A stretch of DNA of 12,012 nt. It comes from Nitrospira sp. (GTDB lineage: Bacteria > Nitrospirota > Nitrospiria > Nitrospirales > Nitrospiraceae). The stretch spans positions 1 to 12,012 of the forward strand of contig JAKDNQ010000051.1 in NCBI GenBank assembly GCA_030456405.1. The letters run 5' to 3'. Below the pieces are notes generated by a model. That model was not told where the DNA came from and made no database searches. It saw only the letters and a program-made list of their open reading frames with translations. Positions 6,477 through 12,012 of the stretch are shown one piece after another (within the stretch, counting starts at the first letter, position 1; each line of letters begins with the position of its first letter). The position numbers and the translations under genes are program-made.

Positions 6477-6680
6477 ACGCGCACGCGAATGCTGCTCACC
6501 AACGAGACTCGGCTGACGAAACGTGGAGATTGTGTTCGCACGGTTCAGGTGTTGTTGGGCCACACCGACGTGAGAACGACCATGACATTCACGTCTGAAT
6601 CGAGGCGGCAAAAGTTTCCGGGGCTCCCGCCGATGCACTGGTCCAAGGGTTGAGTCCTTCGCAGCCATAACGGTACTATG
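6477..6680 (+). pseudogene. intI: 3' remnant of an integron-integrase (IntI-type tyrosine recombinase) gene
   Basis: The frame at 6528-6590 reads GDCVRTVQVLLGHTDVRTTM, the box II region of tyrosine recombinases in the form seen in integron integrases (IRTVQELLGHxDVxTTM, with the LLGH histidine). A single-base deletion near 6594 then shifts the frame: LNRGG (6596-6610) and further on PADALVQG (about 6629-6652) match the IntI C-terminus LNRGGxGVRSPAD. Only about the last 55 residues remain and the nucleophilic Tyr position is mutated (TFTS in place of IYTH). The gene is dead. Its 3' end faces the cyclase and lipoprotein units. Confidence 0.68.
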
Positions 6681-6760
6681 CTGGTCTGTTTCAGACGCCA
6701 CCCCTGCGTGATGGATAGAGCTGATAAGCCTATGACAACACAAGAATTGTGCGGGAGTTG

Positions 6761-6779
6761 GTACGCACTATCTGCGTAC
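6761..6779. promoter_or_regulatory. Perfect 7-base inverted repeat just before the cyclase gene
   Basis: GTACGCA-CTATC-TGCGTAC. It ends one base before the ATG at 6781. It could be an operator, a hairpin controlling translation, or part of an old attachment site; the sequence does not decide. Confidence 0.4.
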
Positions 6780-6780
6780 G

Positions 6781-8091
6781 ATGCCGTCGGTATGCTCAAT
6801 AGTTGGGCTCGCGATTGACAGACCGCCCATGACTCTTGTCGAGCGCTTCATCGAAGTAAGCGATTGGCCGACCAGCCGCAAGGTGATGCTGCTGTGCGTC
6901 ATCAACCTACCCGCGCATTTAGTCGCTTGGGCAATTCTACACCCTCTCGCAGTAGCCAGCAGCATCGTGCGAATGGTTTGGTTCGATCTGCTCATGGCCA
7001 CATGGGTGGGCGTGGTTGTTCTCTGCCTGATCATTGGCTTCCTACCGGCGAAAGCGAAAACAGACGCGCGTTGGAGTGCTTACTTGTTTGTGTTCACGTA
7101 CAACACCGTATGTGTAGCCTTCGTTCATGCTTTTGGGACCAATACGGGCATCATGCTGGGGATGCTGGCTTTACTTCTCATGTTCCAGACGTTCTACTTT
7201 GACGAGCGCGTCGGCGTGGCGAGCCTTATCTACAGTTCGTTTCTATGGCTGCTGGTCGCCACCCTGGAATCTGCAGACCGCCTGCCCTATGCACCCATGT
7301 TGCTGGAACGCTCTGTTGACGCGCAGAGAAACTGGGCAACTTTTGGCTTGTCCGCATATACGACAATGAGCTTTCTTCTTGTCACCCTGGGTTTGTTGGT
7401 GCTTGGCATCAAGGCGCGCCGCCTGCAGGAAGCTCGCCTCAAAGAAGCACAGGCGCTGATTCGACGTTACGTCCCTTCGCAGGTCGCGGACGCAGCAATG
7501 ACCGGCCAGTCCAATAGTCACGAACGCCGGAAGCTGACAATTTTCTTTTCCGATCTGGTTGGTTTCACCGACCTCTCGGAGGAGCTCGAACCAGAAGACC
7601 TGTCACGTGTGCTCAACGAATACTTCTCCGAAATGACCACTATCGCCAGAAAGCATGGCGGTACGCTGGACGAACTCTCCGGCGACGCCATACTGATCTT
7701 CTTTGGCGCACCCCATTCAACTGACGACAAAGATCATGCTCTGCGAGCGGCCCGCATGGCGGCGGACATGCAACAGGCCATGCCGACGCTGAATGCCAAG
7801 TGGCGGAACGCAGGCATCACGGAAACCCTCAGAGTCCGCATGGGAATCAATACCGGTGTCGTCACCGTCGGCAATTTCGGTAGTCGCGAACGTATGAAGT
7901 ACGCCGTGCTCGGCAAGCACGTCAACCTCGCCGCGCGCATTCAAGCGCAATGCGAACCGGGGAAAGTGCTTCTCAGTCACGCTACCTGGCTTCTCGTAAG
8001 CGACCAGATTCCCTGCACACCGAAAGGTGAAATGCAGTTCAAGGGAATTAGTAAAGCAGTCATGATTCACGAATTGGCGGCTGCGCAATGA
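6781..8091 (+). CDS. Membrane-bound class III nucleotide cyclase
   Basis: A 436-residue protein with six predicted membrane helices (about residues 35-55, 66-88, 100-118, 122-140, 145-162, 188-210), a short linker helix (residues 212-235, KARRLQEARLKEAQALIRRY) and a class III cyclase domain (250-434). Metal-binding Asp are present: D258 in FFSDLVGFTDLSE and D302 in LSGDAILIFFGAP; the transition-state pair N382/R386 is in VNLAARIQ. The purine-specifying positions are unusual: E298 in place of the adenylyl-cyclase Lys, and A375 in place of Asp/Thr. The product could be cAMP or cGMP. No ribosome-binding site is visible; an alternative ATG at 6829 begins MTLVERF. An attC site follows 8 bases after the stop, so this is probably an integron cassette gene. 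Confidence 0.85.
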   Translation: MPSVCSIVGLAIDRPPMTLVERFIEVSDWPTSRKVMLLCVINLPAHLVAWAILHPLAVASSIVRMVWFDLLMATWVGVVVLCLIIGFLPAKAKTDARWSAYLFVFTYNTVCVAFVHAFGTNTGIMLGMLALLLMFQTFYFDERVGVASLIYSSFLWLLVATLESADRLPYAPMLLERSVDAQRNWATFGLSAYTTMSFLLVTLGLLVLGIKARRLQEARLKEAQALIRRYVPSQVADAAMTGQSNSHERRKLTIFFSDLVGFTDLSEELEPEDLSRVLNEYFSEMTTIARKHGGTLDELSGDAILIFFGAPHSTDDKDHALRAARMAADMQQAMPTLNAKWRNAGITETLRVRMGINTGVVTVGNFGSRERMKYAVLGKHVNLAARIQAQCEPGKVLLSHATWLLVSDQIPCTPKGEMQFKGISKAVMIHELAAAQ

Positions 8092-8099
8092 AGTCGCGT

Positions 8100-8161
8100 G
8101 CCCAACAACACGCTCCAAGGGACGCTCGCTGCGCTCGCGCCCCTGAGCGCGGGCGTTAGAC
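8100..8161 (+). repeat. attC site (integron cassette recombination site)
   Basis: The left core GCCCAAC (8100-8106, RYYYAAC) and right core GTTAGAC (8155-8161, GTTRRRY) enclose CGCTCCAAGGGACGC ... GCGCCCCTGAGCG, which pair with each other with the unpaired bases usual in attC, around a short loop. The length of 62 bases is typical. It separates the cyclase and lipoprotein genes, both in the orientation expected for cassettes. Confidence 0.8.
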
Positions 8162-8187
8162 AACACCTCAAAATTTCGGAGAAGCAC

Positions 8188-8571
8188 ATGAAATCAACCA
8201 TCGCGCCGGCATTTGCATCCGTCTTACTCATCTCCTCATGTTCCAATGCACCGCAAGAACAGGCAAGTACCCAGCCTGTGCCGTCTACTGCTGCCTCAGT
8301 CCAAACGTCAGCGCCGACCACATACAGCTATCGTTGTGAGAGCGGGGAAACGGTTAACGCCACCTATCCATCCACTGACGCAGCCATCATCCAATACAAG
8401 GGCCAGAGCCATGAAATGCTGATCGCAATCTCAGGTAGCGGTTCTCGCTACATAGGTGGCGGCTTGGAATGGTGGACTAAGGGAAGCGGAGCGGGTGCGT
8501 CGGGGGCGCTTTTCCGCCATCAAGAAGACGGCACAAGCGGCGAGACCGTTGAAACCTGCGCAGAGTCCTGA
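8188..8571 (+). CDS. MliC-like lipoprotein (C-type lysozyme inhibitor family)
   Basis: A 127-residue lipoprotein. The signal peptide ends in the lipobox ISSC, with C18 as the lipidated residue; a Ser/Thr/Pro/Ala linker (19-44) follows. Residues 46-125 resemble the MliC/PliC beta-barrel: YSYRCESGETVNATY at the start, SGSGSRYIGGGLEWWTKG near the middle (the family's SGxxY ... WTKG active loop), and C50 with C124 placed to form the usual disulfide. Such proteins protect the Gram-negative wall from host or predator lysozyme. I chose the ATG at 8188 with GGAG seven bases upstream. It starts 27 bases after the attC right core and is followed after 5 bases by another attC left core, so it fits a complete cassette gene. 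Confidence 0.8.
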   Translation: MKSTIAPAFASVLLISSCSNAPQEQASTQPVPSTAASVQTSAPTTYSYRCESGETVNATYPSTDAAIIQYKGQSHEMLIAISGSGSRYIGGGLEWWTKGSGAGASGALFRHQEDGTSGETVETCAES

Positions 8572-8576
8572 GTGTG

Positions 8577-8640
8577 GCCTAACAACAGGTTGCAGCGGAC
8601 GGTCCTGTCTCCGGGGCTTCGCCCCTCCGGCAGGTGGGCA
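8577..8640 (+). repeat. Truncated attC-like site with internal hairpin
   Basis: GCCTAAC (8577-8583) fits the left core, and AACAGGTTGCAGCGGACGG resembles a usual left stem. A strong hairpin follows (CCTG ... CCGG-GGC-TTC-GCCCC-TCCGG-CAGG, 8604-8634) that could be the attC loop, but the right stem and GTTRRRY core are absent; the sequence passes directly into the 3' end of the minus-strand sigma gene. The hairpin might also end transcription from either side. Confidence 0.5.
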
Positions 8641-8654
8641 ATAACCGCATCAGT

Positions 8655-9908
8655 TCAATCAGGCAACTCCGCCAGCCGCTTTTTCAGAAACCGCCGCTCC
8701 GGTTCTTGCTGCGTGAGGTTCAAGGCTCGTTGGTAGGACGTGCGGGCTTCTTTCGTTCGTCCCAATCGCCGACATAGATCCGCCCGTGCCGCGTGCGCCA
8801 AGTGGTAGTTCCCTAGATCGCCACGCGTGAGGATGGCGTCAATGAGGGTGAGTCCTGCTGCCGGACCATCACGCATCGCCACTGCGACTGCGCGATTCAG
8901 CTCAACCACGGACGAAGGATTCGTTTGCATCAGCATGTCGTAGAGCTGGACGATTTGAGCCCAGTCTGTAGCGGTAGAGGTAGGAGCCTGCGCATGTACG
9001 GACGCGATCGCGGCTTGGATGGTGTAGGGGCCGACTTGGCCCGTAGACAGTGCTCGCTGTACTAGCAAGACTCCCTCCGCGATCTGACTGCGGTTCCACA
9101 GAGCACGATCCTGATCCTCCAAGAGAATCAAGTCACCGGTTGGCGTTGTGCGCGCGGCACGTCGTGAGTCTTGCAACAACATCAGGGCTAAAAGTCCCAT
9201 CCCTTCAGCCTCTGGGAGCAGCTCGATCAATACTCTTCCCAGGCGGATGGCCTCGCCTGAGAGATCATGCCTGGTCAGCGAGCTTCCTGAAGAAGCCGAA
9301 TACCCTTCGTTGAACACCAGGTAGATGACCCGAAGGACGGCGTCCAATCGATCCGGCAACTCTTTCTCCTGCGGCACTTCATAAGGGATACGGGCCTCGC
9401 GGATCTTTGTCTTCGCCCGCACGATCCGCTGCGCGATCGTGGCCGGTTTTGTCAAGAACGCGCGCGCAATCTCTTCTGTGGTGAGGCCGCAGACTTCGCG
9501 CATTGTCATCGCCACTTGCGCCTCAGGCGACAGAGCGGGATGGCAGCACGTAAAGATCAGCCGCAGGCGATCGTCCTCGACGCGCTCGTCGTCCTGCTCA
9601 TCGGGATCGCTGGTACTGGTCTCGAGCTGCTTGGCCAGTTCTTCCAGCGACGCATCATGCCGAGCGCGCCGTCGTATGCCGTCGATGGCCTTGAAGCGGC
9701 CGGTTGAGACGAGCCAGGCCTTCGGATTGGCCGGTATGCCGTCGCGCGCCCATTGTTCGACTGCAATGGCAAAGGCCTCGTGCAGCGCCTCTTCGGCAGT
9801 CTCAAAATCGCCCAGCAGGCGAATCAACGTGGCGAGAACCTGGCGCGATTCAGTTTGGTAGATCGCCTCTACCATCTCGCGCAGGTCTTTGACATCATCT
9901 TTGCTCAT
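8655..9908 (-). CDS. ECF42-type RNA polymerase sigma factor with TPR-like C-terminal domain
   Basis: A 417-residue protein. Region 2 is at residues 12-83 (AIYQTESRQVLATLIRLLGD ... AEEALHEAFAIAVEQW ... NPKAWLVSTGRFKAIDGIRR), region 4 at about 114-172 (LRLIFTCCHPALSPEAQVAM ... GLTTEEIARAFLTKPATIAQ), and a long helical C-terminal half (about 185-417) with TPR-like repeats, as in the ECF42 group. I chose the Met at 9908 because MSKDDVKDL begins region 2; the frame continues upstream for 80 residues of low-complexity, non-family sequence. No good ribosome-binding site is seen; a GTG two codons upstream is an alternative. ECF42 genes usually neighbour DGPF/YCII-like genes, absent here. Two decayed copies of its 3' end lie elsewhere in the window. 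Confidence 0.9.
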   Translation of the reverse strand: MSKDDVKDLREMVEAIYQTESRQVLATLIRLLGDFETAEEALHEAFAIAVEQWARDGIPANPKAWLVSTGRFKAIDGIRRRARHDASLEELAKQLETSTSDPDEQDDERVEDDRLRLIFTCCHPALSPEAQVAMTMREVCGLTTEEIARAFLTKPATIAQRIVRAKTKIREARIPYEVPQEKELPDRLDAVLRVIYLVFNEGYSASSGSSLTRHDLSGEAIRLGRVLIELLPEAEGMGLLALMLLQDSRRAARTTPTGDLILLEDQDRALWNRSQIAEGVLLVQRALSTGQVGPYTIQAAIASVHAQAPTSTATDWAQIVQLYDMLMQTNPSSVVELNRAVAVAMRDGPAAGLTLIDAILTRGDLGNYHLAHAARADLCRRLGRTKEARTSYQRALNLTQQEPERRFLKKRLAELPD

Positions 9909-9917
9909 CGGCACATC

Positions 9918-9991
9918 TATTTGTCTGTCTGGTCTGTCTCGTTTATTTGGCTTGTCTTGTTTATTTGGTTGAACCAGACCAATTCGATGAA
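9918..9991. repeat. Low-complexity pyrimidine-rich tract with short direct repeats upstream of the sigma gene
   Basis: GTCTGTCTGGTCTGTCTC is followed by GTTTATTTGG twice (9940-9949 and 9959-9968). A further direct repeat, GAACCAGA, occurs at 9971 and 9989. It occupies most of the leader of the sigma factor gene and has no coding character. It may be a regulatory leader or simple-sequence expansion. Confidence 0.5.
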
Positions 9992-10026
9992 CCAGATCCC
10001 CGGCCTGCCCCGCCCCGCTAAAGGGT

Positions 10027-10620
10027 TCATCGCACCTCATATTGTTTGCCTGGGTGCTGCCATACGTAAGGATAGTCCATTTGGTTGGCGATACGTGCCC
10101 GCGCCTCTGCACCAGCGAATCGTTCGACCAAGTAAAGTCCAAGATCAATGGCAGAAGTCACGCCACGAGCCGTGATGATTCCCCCTTCGTCCACCACACG
10201 GTCATCAACCACGTGAGCACAGTGCGGTCTCAATTCCTCAAAGGCATTTGGATGTGTGGTGGCCCGTTTGTCTTTCAGGAAGCCCGCCGCGCCCAGCAGG
10301 AGTGCTCCGGTGCAGACTGACGCCTTGAGCTTCACGGGTTCTGACGTTCGAAGCCAGTCAATAAACGCCTTGTTATGCTGGAGGGTCCGCGAGCCAATTC
10401 CCCCTGGAACAACGAGGAGGTCATAGTCAGAAAGTGGCTGGCCCACGACGCTCGGTGCTATGCAGAGCCCCTTGTCATCAACAACGTCCATTGTAAGAGC
10501 GCAGATGTCCCATTCGAAATCAGGCATGAGCTGCATCGACGTCAGACGCGTGAGCGGGTCGTATGTGCCGATGAAATCCAGCGCGGTCATGCGATTAAAA
10601 ATGACGAAGGCGGTTTTCAT
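10027..10620 (-). CDS. DJ-1/PfpI family protein (isonitrile hydratase-like)
   Basis: A 197-residue protein of the DJ-1/PfpI (class I glutamine-amidotransferase-like) superfamily. It opens MKTAFVIFNRMTALDFIGTYD, has the nucleophile elbow SVCTGALLLGAAGFLKDKRA near residues 101-120 with the catalytic Cys at about 103, then ATTHPNAFEELRP and the motif ITARGVTSAIDLGLYLVERFAG near the end. This pattern is closest to cyclohexyl-isocyanide hydratase (InhA) relatives, where an Asp near residue 15-19 and the Cys are needed; D15 and D21 are candidates here. The actual substrate is unknown. It starts 41 bases after the DUF1272 gene and is likely in the same transcript. Confidence 0.88.
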   Translation of the reverse strand: MKTAFVIFNRMTALDFIGTYDPLTRLTSMQLMPDFEWDICALTMDVVDDKGLCIAPSVVGQPLSDYDLLVVPGGIGSRTLQHNKAFIDWLRTSEPVKLKASVCTGALLLGAAGFLKDKRATTHPNAFEELRPHCAHVVDDRVVDEGGIITARGVTSAIDLGLYLVERFAGAEARARIANQMDYPYVWQHPGKQYEVR

Positions 10621-10661
10621 TGGAGTTCAAAACATGGGCTAGGCACGACTATCTACTTCTG

Positions 10662-10970
10662 CTACCGCTTCTCAGGCGGGATAGTTCTAAGCGCGGCCGA
10701 GAACACCTCATGAGCCGCGACTTCAACCGCCCTGTGTTTTACTGTCGTGCTTGCCGGGTCCTTGCCGAGGAAGTTGTCGCCCTTCCAGTTCTTCGACGGT
10801 CTGATGGGTCTGGGCACGAAGCCGCCTCCGCAGTTTGGACAGACATTGCCCAGCACTCTCTCGACACTGTCGGCGCAAAACGTATATTCATGGGAGCAGA
10901 TGCGCGCTTCAAGCGGGTCGGGTGGCAGGGCTTTGTTGCAATGCTCGCAAGTCGGTCTGAGTTCCAGCAT
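10662..10970 (-). CDS. DUF1272 domain-containing protein
   Basis: A 102-residue small cysteine-rich protein. Residues 1-60 match DUF1272: MLELRPTCEHCNKALPPD, ARICSHEYTFCADSVE, then NVCPNCGGGFVPRP. The cysteines come in CxxC pairs (CEHC, CPNC) plus two further Cys, a layout expected to bind zinc. Function is unknown. The C-terminal 40 residues are charged and less conserved. It begins 11 bases after the stop of the AraC-type regulator, so the two are very likely co-transcribed. Confidence 0.88.
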   Translation of the reverse strand: MLELRPTCEHCNKALPPDPLEARICSHEYTFCADSVERVLGNVCPNCGGGFVPRPIRPSKNWKGDNFLGKDPASTTVKHRAVEVAAHEVFSAALRTIPPEKR

Positions 10971-10981
10971 GGTGGTTCGTT

Positions 10982-12002
10982 TTATCGTTTCGCCCCGCCG
11001 CGTCTATTTGCTGATGTGTGGCGGACGGCTCTGCTGTGGGCAGATCTCGATTGGCTGCGGAATCGGGCCGGCGGGAGCCTGAACTCCCGTTTGAAGGCAC
11101 GGTTAAAGGATGCCTCCGAGTCATAACCCACCTCACCCGCGATGTGCGCCACGCTAGTGCTCGTAGTTGTAAGCATTTGCGCGCCGAGCTGAAGCCGCCA
11201 GCGTGTGAGGTAGGCGATGGGGGTTTCCGAGAGGTACCGCCGGAAACGTTCGGCCAGTACGGAACGAGAAATTCCGACCTCGTTTGCGAGTGCGGCAATC
11301 GTCCAGGGATGGGCCGGCCTGCGATGCAACAGGGCCAAGGCTTTCCCGACTTCCGGGTCGCGGACGCCGGCCAACCACCCGGTCTGTTCACGTGGCAGGA
11401 GTGCGATGTAGCGTCGCAGGGTTTCTACAAATAAGACTTCCGACAACTTGGCGATCACGGTCTCACCACCTGGCCTGGACACATCCGCATTGTCCACCGA
11501 ATAGCGGATGGAGTTTTCCAGCCATTGGCCCGACGCGTCGTCGCGGATGTTGACTTTTATGATGGGCGGCAGCCCGCCACGGAAAACTCTGCTGAGCTGC
11601 GGATCGCAAGACATGTAGCCGCAGATGAACTTGGTGAGTTCCCCCCCCTCCACCCATTCGGGAAACCTTGAGGCCTTGAGATAAAACTTGTTCCAGCACT
11701 TGTGCGCGGTCCACCGGCGTGACGGACGGACCGTTTCCCAAGATGTGAGAATCGCCGCGCGGAACGATGAGGATGTCCCCTGCGTTCAGAGGGACGGGCC
11801 GGTCGTCACCTTCGACATGAGCATAGCCGCGGCCCTCGGTTAGCAGGTGAAAGATAATCACGTGCTGGGAGTTCGGCGAAAGATACGAAGTCACGGTGCG
11901 TGCGTCGATCGAGCGGGCGCACCAGGGCGCTGAAAATTCAGCATTGTAAAACATGGCTCCGTCGAGCTTAACGGCCCTGAGGACTTCGGAGAGGATTTCC
12001 AT
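10982..12002 (-). pseudogene. AraC-family regulator with N-terminal cupin domain, frameshifted at a run of eight G
   Basis: Two overlapping frames together make one regulator of about 340 residues. The upstream frame (start ATG at 12002) gives a cupin sensor domain: LDGAMFYNAEFSAPWCAR ... HVIIFHLLTEGRGYAHVEGD ... LNAGDILIVPRGDSHILG. The downstream frame gives GELTKFICGYMSCDPQLS and then the DNA-binding domain (WTIAALANEVGISRSVLAER, SVAHIAGEVGYDSEASFNRA, FKREFRLPPARFR). The junction is a run of eight C on the plus strand (11641-11648). Seven would restore the family motif GGGGE and one continuous frame. So this is a recent mutation, a phase-variable switch or a base-calling error. It heads the DUF1272/PfpI gene group and probably regulates it. 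Confidence 0.85.
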
Positions 12003-12012
12003 GCGGGCTCCA

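Noticed and set aside
6802..6808. GTTGGGC as an attC or attI right core before an alternative cyclase start at 6829
   Set aside because: It fits GTTRRRY and the spacing to 6829 is cassette-like, but no paired left core or stem is visible upstream, and a 7-base degenerate motif is common by chance.
9909..10148. 80-residue N-terminal extension of the sigma factor frame
   Set aside because: The extension is low-complexity (PNKQDKPNKRDRPDRQ) and lies in a repeat tract; sigma region 2 begins directly after the Met at 9908.
1..12012. CRISPR arrays, tRNA or rRNA genes
   Set aside because: No regularly spaced repeats, cloverleaf-type sequences or rRNA signatures were seen on either strand.

Overview
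The window looks like accessory chromosome from a moderately GC-rich Gram-negative environmental bacterium. An SPII-type lipoprotein of the lysozyme-inhibitor (MliC) family implies an outer membrane. The mix of an ECF42-type sigma factor, VapBC and AbrB/PIN toxin-antitoxin pairs, and a low-complexity GTTTATTTGG/GTCTGTCT tract before the sigma gene reminds me of Nitrospira-like genomes, but that taxonomic guess is weak and rests on memory.

Layout. Bases 1-1330 hold the 3' part of an O6-alkylguanine-DNA methyltransferase gene and an EcsC-family gene, followed by a 96-base imperfect palindrome. Bases 1650-3700 hold a SAM-dependent methyltransferase gene whose 3' end runs through an attC-like site, an AbrB/PIN toxin-antitoxin pair, and two decayed minus-strand copies of an ECF42 sigma factor C-terminus. 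Bases 3700-5271 form a divergent HxlR regulator / short-chain dehydrogenase / AhpD-like unit, with a 14-base direct repeat between the divergent genes that is a good operator candidate. Bases 5420-6221 hold a VapB antitoxin and a VapC toxin. The toxin has lost its central part, and its reading frame runs into a 221-base element bounded by 26-27-base inverted repeats (MITE-like).

Bases 6310-8640 look like a decayed integron. A 3' fragment of a frameshifted integron integrase gene (LLGHTDVRTTM, then LNRGG and PADALVQG in another frame) is followed by two gene units separated by a convincing attC site (8100-8161, GCCCAAC ... GTTAGAC). The first unit is a six-helix membrane class III nucleotide cyclase; the second is an MliC-like lipoprotein followed by a second, apparently truncated attC. 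The cyclase has Glu and Ala where adenylyl cyclases usually carry Lys and Asp/Thr, so its nucleotide specificity is open.

Bases 8655-12002 are minus-strand genes reading leftwards: an AraC-family regulator with a cupin domain (frameshifted at a run of eight G), a DUF1272 zinc-ribbon-like protein, a DJ-1/PfpI-family protein and an ECF42 sigma factor with a TPR C-terminal half. The first three are close enough to be an operon. No tRNA, rRNA, CRISPR or complete insertion sequence was seen.
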